Positions 1-7,255 of a DNA stretch of 18,451 nt are shown here, one piece after another (the first letter of the stretch is position 1; the number at the start of each line of letters is the position of its first letter). The translations under genes were made by a program, and so were the position numbers. Source of the stretch: Gemmatimonadota bacterium (GTDB lineage: Bacteria > Gemmatimonadota > Gemmatimonadetes > Gemmatimonadales > GWC2-71-9); NCBI GenBank assembly GCA_022573095.1, contig JACZUR010000012.1, forward strand, positions 1 through 18,451, written 5' to 3'. The notes under the pieces are model-generated. The model had not been told where the DNA came from. It did no database searches and saw only the letters and a program-made list of their open reading frames with translations.

Positions 1-572
1 ATCTCACTGGAAAGACACTGTACGAAGTATCGCAGCTGCGCGGTACGTCCTCTCAGGAAACTGTGATCGACCTCGTCATCCAAGATGGGAGCAGTGTGTC
101 AACTGTGTATTTTCTGATGTCGGAGGAGAACATAAGGAGGCAGATTGCGCTTCCATGGGTGAGCTTCGGTTCCGACGGCCGGTCGATGGCGCCAAACGAT
201 CCCTTCACTCGGTCGAGCACACATCCCCGTGCATACGGGAATTTTTCCAGATTGCTGGCGAAGTATGTCCGGGAGGAGAATGTGATCCCTTTGGAAGAAG
301 CTGTTAGGAGACTTACTTCACTCCCCGCCGAGAACATGAATCTGCGCCGGCGCGGGAAACTCGAACCGGGGTTTTATGCCGACGTTGTGATCTTTGACCC
401 CGAAACGATTCAAGATCACGCAACTTTCGAGGACCCGCACCAATACTCGACCGGGGTACGGGACGTATTCGTCAACGGCGTGCAGGTGCTTGCTTCCGGG
501 CAGCATACCGGGGCCCGTCCCGGCCGAGTGGTGAGGGGACCGGGTTGGACCGGATGGAACTTTCGCGACTAA
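1..572 (+). CDS. N-acyl-D-amino-acid deacylase (D-aminoacylase), C-terminal part
   Basis: Partial gene: the reading frame is open from base 3 and its start lies upstream of the window. About 189 residues are visible, ending in TAA at 570-572. The product belongs to the amidohydrolase superfamily and would hydrolyse N-acyl-D-amino acids to a free D-amino acid and a carboxylic acid. Family hallmarks seen are VYFLMSEENIRRQI, the FGSDGRSMAP segment carrying the late metal/catalytic aspartate of the fold, HPRAYGNFSRLLAKYVRE, the EEAVRRLTSLPAE stretch, and the closing FADVVIFDPETI-like element (here FYADVVIFDPETI) followed by TFEDPHQYSTGV and the VNGVQVL strand that completes the small beta domain. 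The tail GARPGRVVRG is typical of D-aminoacylases. The N-terminal metal-binding half cannot be checked, so activity is assumed. The next gene has its own promoter about 40 bp downstream, so this is probably the last gene of its transcript. Confidence 0.9.
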   Translation, partial: LTGKTLYEVSQLRGTSSQETVIDLVIQDGSSVSTVYFLMSEENIRRQIALPWVSFGSDGRSMAPNDPFTRSSTHPRAYGNFSRLLAKYVREENVIPLEEAVRRLTSLPAENMNLRRRGKLEPGFYADVVIFDPETIQDHATFEDPHQYSTGVRDVFVNGVQVLASGQHTGARPGRVVRGPGWTGWNFRD

Positions 573-611
573 CGAATCTTTTCGGGGAACCCGATTGCTT
601 TCCGCCCACTA

Positions 612-640
612 TTGACCCTCTGGGCGAGCCCGAATATCCT
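612..640 (+). promoter_or_regulatory. Sigma70-like promoter for the fmdB-like cluster
   Basis: TTGACC at 612-617 and TATCCT at 635-640 are separated by exactly 17 bp. They lie in the roughly 100 bp gap between the deacylase stop and the zinc-ribbon ATG at 674. The predicted transcript would start near 647 and leave a leader of about 27 nt. Five of six bases match the -35 consensus and four of six the -10. The call rests on sequence match and position only. Confidence 0.5.
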
Positions 641-673
641 ATTCACCAAGGCCAACTTTGCGGTAGAGAAAAC

Positions 674-838
674 ATGCCAACCTATGACTACACATGCGAT
701 AAATGCGGTCATGAGTTTTCCCGTGTTGAGTCGATGAGCGACCACGACGCCCGAAAAACGAAATGTCCGAAATGCGGATCGGCCAGCGTCACGCAGGCTA
801 TTCGCCCGTTTTACGTCAAGACGGTTCGTAAGAGTTAA
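674..838 (+). CDS. FmdB-family zinc ribbon protein
   Basis: A 54-residue protein starting MPTYDYTCDKCG, the near-invariant opening of the FmdB/CxxC_CXXC_SSSS putative regulatory protein family. Four cysteines in two CxxC knuckles (Cys8/Cys11 and Cys31/Cys34) would bind one zinc ion. The frame is open back to 545, but the ATG at 674 is chosen because the family motif begins exactly there and the promoter at 612-640 lies inside the longer version. The family was named from a methylotroph gene linked to formamidase/amidase regulation. Its molecular role is not settled, so no specific function is claimed. The stop codon TAA overlaps the ATG of the next gene by one base (TAATG at 836-840), which suggests translational coupling to the coiled-coil protein downstream. 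Confidence 0.85.
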   Translation: MPTYDYTCDKCGHEFSRVESMSDHDARKTKCPKCGSASVTQAIRPFYVKTVRKS

Positions 839-1383
839 TGTTCGAAGATCTCAAGGCCGCTATTAACGCGGCTCTCGCAGCGGCGTCGGGTGATCCACGC
901 CGTCCGCTGCGTCTTATGCGTGAGGCTGTTATTGAGGCAAAGACGTCAGTGGGCAAGATGCGCGACGGGATCACCGCCACGCGAAGGAAGCTTGCAGCAG
1001 AATCAAAATCGCTGTCGGACGCCGAACGGAGAGGCAAAATGGCAACCGACATAGGTGATGTAGAAACAGCGGAGATCGCGAGAGAGTTCGCCGACAAGCA
1101 TCTTGAGAAGGTAGGCATACTCGAACGCAAACTTGAGGCGCAGGAGGCGGAGCTGGAGATAGCCGAGCGCGAGGTCAAGGAGATGACTGAGAAACTGCGC
1201 ACCATGAGTGCCAATGAGGCCCCCGGACGTTTGCGGATGAACGCGTTGAATGAAGATGGGTCGCCGGGCAACAGCGGTTTTGAGGGGCGATTTGACGAAC
1301 TCGGATCTCAACTAGATAATCAGTCCAAGCAGGCGGCCGCGGAAGCTCAACTGAAAGAACTCAAGAAGAAAATGGGAAAGTAG
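838..1383 (+). CDS. PspA/IM30-like coiled-coil protein
   Basis: A 181-residue, highly charged, almost entirely helical protein with no signal peptide or membrane segment. The opening FEDLKAAINAALAAASGDPR, the following LMREAVIEAKTSVGKMRDGI and the central GDVETAEIAREFADKHLEKV match the spacing of PspA/Vipp1 proteins. Those have an amphipathic N-terminal helix, a conserved DP turn, then a long hairpin coiled coil with a G-x-E-x-A-R element. Residues 100-125 form further heptad-rich helix, and a polar linker (130-160) leads to a basic end, QLKELKKKMGK. It is shorter than E. coli PspA (222 aa), so the last helices may be reduced. PspA-type proteins polymerise on stressed inner membranes. The assignment rests on pattern resemblance and a generic coiled coil cannot be excluded. 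It is co-transcribed with the FmdB-like gene (1-nt overlap) and sits 5 nt ahead of the next gene. Confidence 0.5.
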   Translation: MFEDLKAAINAALAAASGDPRRPLRLMREAVIEAKTSVGKMRDGITATRRKLAAESKSLSDAERRGKMATDIGDVETAEIAREFADKHLEKVGILERKLEAQEAELEIAEREVKEMTEKLRTMSANEAPGRLRMNALNEDGSPGNSGFEGRFDELGSQLDNQSKQAAAEAQLKELKKKMGK

Positions 1384-1388
1384 GCGTT

Positions 1389-1790
1389 ATGGAAATCAAA
1401 TCGGACCGCATGATTTCGCTGGGCTACGGAAAATACTGGCGCAGTGACGCTATAGTTGGACTGATGCGAATCGAAGAGGATCGCGGTCCAGGCCGGCGCA
1501 CGGAAGTTTACACCGCCACGCTGGATGAACCTTTGATCGCGTCGCGGAGTGAAGCGACTATTCTGCAGGATATGGCTTTCGCAACTGACGAGTCTTTTAG
1601 GATGCAAGAGGTAAGGGAAATGTTGAGCGATTTGCTCGGGTCGCTCAGCGAGATCCCCGTCGTTTTGAGGAGGATGCTCACCAGCGAGGCCTATTTCGAT
1701 GTGGACGCATGGACGCGGCGCCTGCGGGCAGCGCTCAAGACCGACGCTGGTGAAACCGCATCTGAACAACAAAACGAACTCTTCGAATAA
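1389..1790 (+). CDS. DUF370/RemA-like protein with C-terminal extension
   Basis: A 133-residue soluble protein. Residues 8-62 (ISLGYGKYWRSDAIVGLMRI, then GRRTEVYTATLDEPLIASRS and ATILQDM) follow the pattern of DUF370/RemA proteins, in which an I-x-x-G-[FY]-G strand, an [A/D]-x-I-[IV]-x-[IL] strand, a GR[RK]TR-[AS] strand, a D-x-x-x-[IV]-x-[AS] turn and an ET[IV] helix follow in order. RemA of Bacillus subtilis (about 87 aa) is an oligomeric DNA-binding activator of biofilm matrix and osmoprotection genes, and the arginines of the GRRT strand are important there. The pair is present here, although the arginine after the first strand is not obvious. Residues 65-133 form a helical, acidic-ended tail that RemA lacks. 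The gene is the third in a tight cluster, 5 nt after the coiled-coil gene. The homology is judged by eye, and the gene could instead be an unrelated small domain. Confidence 0.45.
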   Translation: MEIKSDRMISLGYGKYWRSDAIVGLMRIEEDRGPGRRTEVYTATLDEPLIASRSEATILQDMAFATDESFRMQEVREMLSDLLGSLSEIPVVLRRMLTSEAYFDVDAWTRRLRAALKTDAGETASEQQNELFE

Positions 1791-1829
1791 GATCCTCACC
1801 GAGAACTTCACCCAGTTAAGGAGGAGCGC

Positions 1830-3305
1830 GTGTACCTAGGGGCGATTCTCGTATATCTAGCTTTCCTCATCGGCGTGAGTGTCCACCGCAGCCGCAAGGT
1901 CAAGACACAAGACGATTTCATGGTTGCGGGTCGGAGTGTTTCCACCTTGTTCCTCGTAGGGACGCTGGTGTGCACCTGGATCGGAGCGGGGAGTCTGTTT
2001 GGTGGTGCCGGAAGGGCTTTCCGTGGTGGCTTTTCAGCGCTGTGGATGAGCGCGGGAGCTTGGGTGGGAATTGCCATTGTCTATTTCCTCGCTCCTCGGG
2101 TGCGCCGCATCGCGCAGTATACGGTGCCCGACATCCTCGAAATCAGATATAGTCCGGCGGCACGCGTACTTGGCACGGTGGCGATTATCATCGCCTACTT
2201 GACCATCGCAAGCTATCAATTCATCGGCGGTGGCAGGCTGCTCAACATCGTTGTCGGCTGGGATGTGGAGATTGGCCAGGCGGTCACGGCGGGAGTAGTT
2301 CTGCTGTATACGATTCTTGCCGGAATGATGTCGATCGTCGTACTGGACCTTTTCAACGGGATTGTGATTACCGGGGGCATTTTGCTTGCCGCCCCTTTTG
2401 CGCTGAAGGCTGCGGGAGGGTGGAGTACGCTAACCGAGACTCTGCCCGCCACTCACTTCAGCCTCTATGGAGCCACTGGTATTGCGGCTGCCCTCGGACT
2501 TTTCTTTCCCACGTTCTTCTTACTTCTGGGCGAAAGCAGCATGTACCAGAAATTCATGTCTGCTAAGGACGAAACATCGGCGCGCAGGGCCGTGGTCGGG
2601 ATGATAGTTGGAGTCATCTTGGTTGAAACGTTGCTGGCCATCACTGCGATATTTGGCGCCGGCGTGTTCTGGGGGGATGCGAATTTCATGGGAGCGGACG
2701 GCGTCTTCAATCGAGCAGCTACCGAGACGATTATTCTCGAGTTAGCGCGCAATGTGCTGCCGACTGGAATAGGGATACTACTGCTGACGGGTGCTGTAGC
2801 GATTATCTTCTCGACCGCCAACACGTTCTTGATGATTCCGTCTACTAATCTTACAAGGGATATATACCAAAGGTTTATTCAACCTGACGCCAGTGAAAAG
2901 CGGATTATACTGTTCCAGCGGATCATGATCGTGATTCTTGTCGCGGTGGCGTTCTCGATTTCTACGTTTTTCGAGAGCATCTTGGACATGGCGCTATACG
3001 CGTATACCATGGTTGGTGCGGCCGTCACACCAGCGCTCCTCGCCGCGTTCCTATGGAAGCGGGTTACGCCCAAAGCGGGAACGGTGTCTATCGCGGCTGG
3101 AATGATTACCACATTAATCTTTGCGATATTGAGTAAGTCAGGCGTCGAGTCAATAAACTTTGGTCTTTTCCTTCTCCCCCTCTCCTATGACTACATTATC
3201 TATCCCGCCGCAACTCTATCGATCTTGAGTTTGATCGTGGTCAGTCTGCTAACGCCTCCCTCACCCGAGGAGAAGTGGCGTCCCTTTGCCGGTGTGCGAC
3301 AGTAG
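1830..3305 (+). CDS. Sodium:solute symporter (SSS family)
   Basis: A 491-residue integral inner-membrane protein with about 13 hydrophobic segments. The start is GTG at 1830, preceded by a strong AAGGAGG ribosome site at 1818-1824. Family marks are the opening YLAFLIGVSVHRSRKVKTQD with DFMVAGRSV (the conserved [DE]F-x-x-AGR loop), the CTWIGAGSLFGGAGRAF stretch in TM2, and FSTANTFLMIPSTNLTRDIY around TM8. That last segment aligns with the A-x-x-S-T-A-[DN] region whose serine/threonine supplies the second sodium site in SSS transporters (LeuT fold). The protein would drive uptake of a small solute (sugar, amino acid, proline or another organic solute) with Na+. The substrate cannot be read from the sequence. 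It lies 39 bp after the RemA-like gene on the same strand and could be in the same transcript. It ends 14 bp from the convergent oppF stop with no terminator hairpin between them. Confidence 0.9.
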   Translation: MYLGAILVYLAFLIGVSVHRSRKVKTQDDFMVAGRSVSTLFLVGTLVCTWIGAGSLFGGAGRAFRGGFSALWMSAGAWVGIAIVYFLAPRVRRIAQYTVPDILEIRYSPAARVLGTVAIIIAYLTIASYQFIGGGRLLNIVVGWDVEIGQAVTAGVVLLYTILAGMMSIVVLDLFNGIVITGGILLAAPFALKAAGGWSTLTETLPATHFSLYGATGIAAALGLFFPTFFLLLGESSMYQKFMSAKDETSARRAVVGMIVGVILVETLLAITAIFGAGVFWGDANFMGADGVFNRAATETIILELARNVLPTGIGILLLTGAVAIIFSTANTFLMIPSTNLTRDIYQRFIQPDASEKRIILFQRIMIVILVAVAFSISTFFESILDMALYAYTMVGAAVTPALLAAFLWKRVTPKAGTVSIAAGMITTLIFAILSKSGVESINFGLFLLPLSYDYIIYPAATLSILSLIVVSLLTPPSPEEKWRPFAGVRQ

Positions 3306-3319
3306 CTCCTGGCGAGAGT

Positions 3320-4309
3320 TTAGATAGACAGAGGTTCTTCTGCGAAGTGACAAGCGGCCAGTCTCCCTGGCTCATGTTCGCGCAGCTCGGGTGCCACGTT
3401 TGAACACTGATCGTTCTTCTTAGGGTGCGGACATCTGCTGTAAAATGGGCACCCTGAGGGGCGATCAGAAACGCTGGGCATCTCTCCCTCCAGTACGATG
3501 CGATTTCTCTTTTTCTTCGGGTCTGGTACCGGAACTGCAGAGAGTAGTGCGGCTGTGTACGGGTGAAGCGGCGACGTGAACAAGTCAGACGTGTTGCTTA
3601 CCTCTACGAACCGTCCGAGATACATCACTGCTACCCGATCGCAGGTGTGCCGGACCACTGAAAGATCGTGGGCAATTAGCAGATATGTGAGGTTTCTGGC
3701 GCGTTGAAGACTCGCCAGAAGGTTCAAGACCTGCCCCTGTACCGAGACATCTAATGCAGCCACGGGCTCGTCCAAGACAATAAAGTCGGGCTGCACCGAT
3801 AGAGCTCGCGCGATAACTGCTCGTTGCGCCTGGCCACCCGAGAGCTCGTGAGGATACCGGTGAGACAACTCCGGATCCAGCCCGACTTCGGCAAGAAGGG
3901 CCAACATCTGGGAGTTGATCTCATTCTTTGTAGCGAGTCTGTGAACCTCGATCGGCTCTTTTACCGCCGCGCCAACCTTCATTCGCGGATTCAGCGATCC
4001 CACAGCGTCCTGAAAAACGATTTGCATTCGTCGCCGTAACTTCCTCATCTCTGACGATCCGAGTGCAAGGATGTCCACACCGTCGAACGCAACTCTGCCC
4101 GAATCGGGTGTGGTCAGCCGGAGTATACACCGGCCTATGGTTGACTTACCGCTCCCGCTCTCGCCCACTAGGCCCAGCGTTTCGCCCGGCGCGACCGAGA
4201 AGGTGACGCCGTCCACGGCCCGGATCCGGTTATCGCGGTCTCGCCAGCCCCCGGTGCCGAAGCTCTTCTTGAGATCGGTGACCTCAACGAGCGCTTGCGA
4301 CGTGCTCAT
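3320..4309 (-). CDS. oppF: Oligopeptide/dipeptide ABC transporter ATP-binding protein (OppF type)
   Basis: A 329-residue ATPase subunit on the cytoplasmic face of the importer. The open frame reaches back to 4447, but the ATG at 4307-4309 is chosen. It gives the usual short lead MSTSQALVEVTDLKKSFG and overlaps the oppD stop in ATGA, matching the other junctions of the operon. Motifs in order are Walker A GESGSGKST, a Q-loop in VFQD, the ABC signature LSGGQAQR, Walker B FIVLDEPVAALD and the H-loop at LIAHDLSVV. The C-terminal oligo_HPY region has cysteines in GCPFYSRCPHPKKNDQC, the extension found in OppD/OppF-type ATPases. It is the last gene of SBP-oppB-C-D-F. The alanine pair in VAALD replaces the commoner SALD but is seen in the family. 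No terminator hairpin is visible before the convergent symporter gene. Confidence 0.92.
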   Translation of the reverse strand: MSTSQALVEVTDLKKSFGTGGWRDRDNRIRAVDGVTFSVAPGETLGLVGESGSGKSTIGRCILRLTTPDSGRVAFDGVDILALGSSEMRKLRRRMQIVFQDAVGSLNPRMKVGAAVKEPIEVHRLATKNEINSQMLALLAEVGLDPELSHRYPHELSGGQAQRAVIARALSVQPDFIVLDEPVAALDVSVQGQVLNLLASLQRARNLTYLLIAHDLSVVRHTCDRVAVMYLGRFVEVSNTSDLFTSPLHPYTAALLSAVPVPDPKKKRNRIVLEGEMPSVSDRPSGCPFYSRCPHPKKNDQCSNVAPELREHEPGRLAACHFAEEPLSI

Positions 4310-5298
4310 TCGGTGGCCTTGTCGGTGTCTACCGCCAGCCAACACCTCACTGCGGAAGACGATCCGCTGCGTTCCAGCTGCGGCTCTGTCTCGCAGCGAT
4401 CCCACGCATACGGGCAGCGAGGGTGAAAGCGGCATCCGGAGGGCCAATTGCTAGCCGGCGGAACCGACCCCGGAATGGCCGTGATCTGATACTGGGGCTG
4501 ATCGACTCGTGGTACAGAATCGATCAGTCCTCTGGTGTACGGATGTGCTGGCTGTGAAAAAATGGTCTCAGTCGCTGCCTCTTCGACGACCTGTCCTGCG
4601 TACATAACGATTACCCTGTCGGCGATCTCGGCTATAACTCCAAGATCGTGGGTTATCAGGATGAGAGACATCCCGTACTCATCTTGTATGCCTCTCAAGA
4701 GATCGAGTATCTGAGCTTGAATTGTGACATCGAGCGCCGTCGTCGGCTCGTCAGCAACCAAAACATCAGGAGTGCAGCTGAGTGCGATGGCTATCATTAC
4801 CCGTTGCAGCATGCCACCGCTCATCTGGTGCGGGTAACTGCGGTATCGATGGGCAGGGTCGGGAATACCCACTCGATCGAGCAGCAGTATCGCCTGTTCC
4901 CGCGCTTCTGCTCTTGAAACCGGTTTGTGTGCGCGAATCGTTTCGGCGATCTGTTCACCGATCGTCAGCACCGGATTGAGACTTGCAACGGGATCCTGAA
5001 ATATCATCGCGACTCTAGCGCCCCGGATTTTCCTCAGTGCTTCGCCCTCTAGGCTGAGAACATCGACCCCGTCGAACAGCACCCTTGATTCTTGTGAGAT
5101 TCGCCCGGGCGGTTGAGGAATCAGCTTGAGTAGCGAAAGAGCAGTGACCGTCTTGCCACAGCCCGACTCACCGACTATCCCCAGGGTTTCCCCGCGGGCG
5201 ACGTCAAACGAAACATCGTCAACAGCGTGAACGACTCCCCGTGGCGTTTCGAAAGCGACGCTGAGGTTGTGAACTTGCAGAATCGGTGTCGCTGTCAT
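4306..5298 (-). CDS. oppD: Oligopeptide/dipeptide ABC transporter ATP-binding protein (OppD type)
   Basis: A 330-residue ATPase, partner of OppF. Motifs in order are Walker A GESGCGKT, a Q-loop in MIFQDPVASLNP, the signature MSGGMLQRVMIAIAL, Walker B VLVADEPTTALDVTIQ, the H-loop LITHDLGVI, and the oligo_HPY tail with SGCRFHPRCPYAWDRC, whose cysteines resemble the Fe-S-binding C-terminal motif described for some OppD proteins. SGGMLQR in place of SGGQ-x-QR is normal for OppD. ATG at 5296-5298 overlaps the oppC stop by 4 nt (ATGA), and its own TGA overlaps the oppF ATG in the same way, which indicates translational coupling and fixed subunit stoichiometry. Confidence 0.93.
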   Translation of the reverse strand: MTATPILQVHNLSVAFETPRGVVHAVDDVSFDVARGETLGIVGESGCGKTVTALSLLKLIPQPPGRISQESRVLFDGVDVLSLEGEALRKIRGARVAMIFQDPVASLNPVLTIGEQIAETIRAHKPVSRAEAREQAILLLDRVGIPDPAHRYRSYPHQMSGGMLQRVMIAIALSCTPDVLVADEPTTALDVTIQAQILDLLRGIQDEYGMSLILITHDLGVIAEIADRVIVMYAGQVVEEAATETIFSQPAHPYTRGLIDSVPRVDQPQYQITAIPGSVPPASNWPSGCRFHPRCPYAWDRCETEPQLERSGSSSAVRCWLAVDTDKATE

Positions 5299-6278
5299 CG
5301 CGGATTGAGAGCTTCCCGCACGCTTTCTCCTATGGTGCTAAAGACCATTACGGTGGTCGCGATCGCGAAACCTGGTATGGTGACTATCCACGGAGCCTGG
5401 AATAACAGCTCGCGTCCGTCGCGGATGATCGAACCCCACGAGGCTGTTGGCACTGACACGCCCAACCCCAGATAAGACAATCCCGCTTCAACCAGTATTA
5501 GCTGTCCTACGCCGAGCGTGGCTGTGACGACAAGAGGTGCCGCGATATTGGGCAGCAGGTGCCGCCACAGGATCTTCACGTTGCTTACGCCGGAGGCTCT
5601 TGCGGCAACGACGAAATTACGGTCCCGCAAACTCAACACCTCGGCTCTCGCGAGTCGTGCTGTTTCAAACCACCCGGTCAGGCCCAGGACTAAGACAATA
5701 GTCATCATATCCCGCCGGTCCCAAAGAGCCAGGACCACTACGAGCAGCACGATCCTTGGTATCGCCAACGCTGCATCGATGGAGCGCATGATCGCGGAGT
5801 CGGTGACTCCACCCGTGAGCCCGGCAACCATGCCGAGCGTCGTTCCCAACGTGATTGACAGGGTGATCGCGAGCAATGCTATGGATAAGGATATTCTGGC
5901 GCCGTAAATCATTCGACTCAAGAGGTCGCGGCTGAACTCGTCGGTTCCGAGCGGGTGAGCGAATGACGGTGCAAGAGTTTGAGCGTTTGCAAGGTCGATT
6001 ATGTGTGTGGGATCGTAGGGAGCGAGGATCGGCGCGAAAGCTGCGGCACCGACCAGGACCATAAGGGTTGTGATCGCCAATTGCAGTCTGCGCGACTCCA
6101 CTTTGCGGATTGCGGTCACCTTCAGTGCGATGATGATGCCCACTGGAATCAGGATGAGCACCACTAGCGCGAGCATCTTGTTCTCTAACGGTCCTGCGAG
6201 GAACTCCGCTATCTTCTGCCACCTAGCGATAACCAACAAGAGAGCCCATCCCGCTGGGGTCCAGTGGAAGTATTTCAT
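5295..6278 (-). CDS. oppC: Peptide ABC transporter permease (OppC type) with long N-terminal extension
   Basis: A 327-residue inner-membrane permease. The core from about residue 65 is a standard OppC: a TM segment ending in APILAPYDPTH, then HPLGTDEFSRDLLSRMIYGARISL, the EAA cytoplasmic loop EVLSLRDRNFVVAARASGVS with RHLLPN (contact site for OppD/F), and the end EAGLSYLGLGV with PTASWGSIIRDGRE. Before this core are about 65 extra residues with a hydrophobic stretch near 9-18 and a clear membrane segment near 34-56 (MLALVVLILIPVGIIIAL), where typical OppC proteins have only a short cytoplasmic lead. ATG at 6278 overlaps the oppB stop by 4 nt, so the long form fits the operon geometry and I keep it. 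Confidence 0.92.
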   Translation of the reverse strand: MKYFHWTPAGWALLLVIARWQKIAEFLAGPLENKMLALVVLILIPVGIIIALKVTAIRKVESRRLQLAITTLMVLVGAAAFAPILAPYDPTHIIDLANAQTLAPSFAHPLGTDEFSRDLLSRMIYGARISLSIALLAITLSITLGTTLGMVAGLTGGVTDSAIMRSIDAALAIPRIVLLVVVLALWDRRDMMTIVLVLGLTGWFETARLARAEVLSLRDRNFVVAARASGVSNVKILWRHLLPNIAAPLVVTATLGVGQLILVEAGLSYLGLGVSVPTASWGSIIRDGRELLFQAPWIVTIPGFAIATTVMVFSTIGESVREALNPR

Positions 6279-7249
6279 TGGGCAGTCCGAGTTCTGGGAT
6301 CAGCGAAGCGGTACAAGATGTCCGCAGTAAGATTTCCAGCGACCACCAGAAGAGCTGAAACAATGGCGGCTCCGGTAATGACGGGATAGTCGCGGCTGGA
6401 AACGGCGTCGGTGATCAATCTCCCCATACCCGGCCACGAAAATACCGTCTCAACGAGGACCGCTCCGGAAAGTAGTGCGGGGAGTGACAGACCGAAGAGA
6501 GTTATTATCGACAGCAGTGAATTTCTGAGAGCATGTACCGTTACGACCGTTCGCTCCCGCAGGCCTTTTGCCCGGGCAGTTCGCACAAAATCTTCGGCCA
6601 ACACCTCAAGCAGTGCCGATCTCTGAAATCTCGCTGTTCCGCCGGCACCGATTAGTCCAAGCGTGGCCGCCGGTAGGATTAGATGTCTGATTCTGTCCCA
6701 AAGCTGTCCTGGTAAGGAGAGAGAATGATAGACAACGGGATCAATCGCACCTGCGGTTGGAAGCCAACGTAGTGTTACACCGAAAAGCAATACGAGCATG
6801 AGGCCAAACCAGAACACCGGTGTCGAGTAGAGCACAAGCGATATCGCCGAGAGCAGCGAATCGACTCTGGATCCCTTGCGTGTACTCTGGAAAACACCGA
6901 CCGTCATTCCAGTTACAAAGTCGATCAATATGGCGGCAATTGCCAAGACGATGGTGTTTGGTATGACGTCGTAGAAAACGTCCAGTACGGGTCGGTGTTG
7001 GCTGAATGAAATCCCAAAGTTGCCGGTTGCGATTTGCTGAAGATATCTCACGTACTGGATGTGAGCCGGCTGGTCAAGTCCAAAGTTTCGTCTCTGTTGG
7101 GCGACGATCTCCTGGGAAAAGTTTGCTGATTCGATTGATGGAGTGAAGGGGTCGCCGGGCGCCAGGTGAATCAAGAAGAACGTGGCGGTCGCCACTACGA
7201 ACATCACCAGCACCGATTGGTATAGGCGCCGGACTATTGCGCGAGTCAC
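6275..7249 (-). CDS. oppB: Peptide ABC transporter permease (OppB type)
   Basis: A 324-residue inner-membrane permease of the BPD_transp_1 family, pairing with OppC. It begins with a short cytoplasmic lead and a first TM (LVMFVVATATFFLIHLAPGDP), which carries the typical APGDP turn. The usual periplasmic loop RRNFGLDQPAHIQYVRYLQQ follows, then GNFGISFSQHRPV. The later membrane region includes SALLEVLAEDFVRTARAKGL, the EAA-like coupling helix, and HALRNSLLSIITLFG. VLVETVFSWPGMGRLITDAV and RDYPVI are family-typical near the end. The ATG at 7249 lies 6 nt after the binding-protein stop and the gene overlaps oppC by 4 nt. Confidence 0.94.
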   Translation of the reverse strand: MTRAIVRRLYQSVLVMFVVATATFFLIHLAPGDPFTPSIESANFSQEIVAQQRRNFGLDQPAHIQYVRYLQQIATGNFGISFSQHRPVLDVFYDVIPNTIVLAIAAILIDFVTGMTVGVFQSTRKGSRVDSLLSAISLVLYSTPVFWFGLMLVLLFGVTLRWLPTAGAIDPVVYHSLSLPGQLWDRIRHLILPAATLGLIGAGGTARFQRSALLEVLAEDFVRTARAKGLRERTVVTVHALRNSLLSIITLFGLSLPALLSGAVLVETVFSWPGMGRLITDAVSSRDYPVITGAAIVSALLVVAGNLTADILYRFADPRTRTAQ

Positions 7250-7255
7250 TTCACT

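Noticed and set aside
545..673. N-terminal extension of the zinc-ribbon gene by 43 residues from 545
   Set aside because: It overlaps the deacylase end, contains the promoter at 612-640 and precedes the exact family start MPTYDY.
816..1811. Minus-strand ORFs of 100-154 codons opposite the coiled-coil and RemA-like genes
   Set aside because: They are low-complexity serine/arginine-rich shadows of charged coding sequence on the plus strand. They have no ribosome site, and the plus-strand frames form a tight operon.
4310..4447. 46-residue extension of OppF upstream of 4309
   Set aside because: It lies wholly inside oppD in another frame and lacks family similarity. The ATGA overlap at 4306-4309 gives the standard start.
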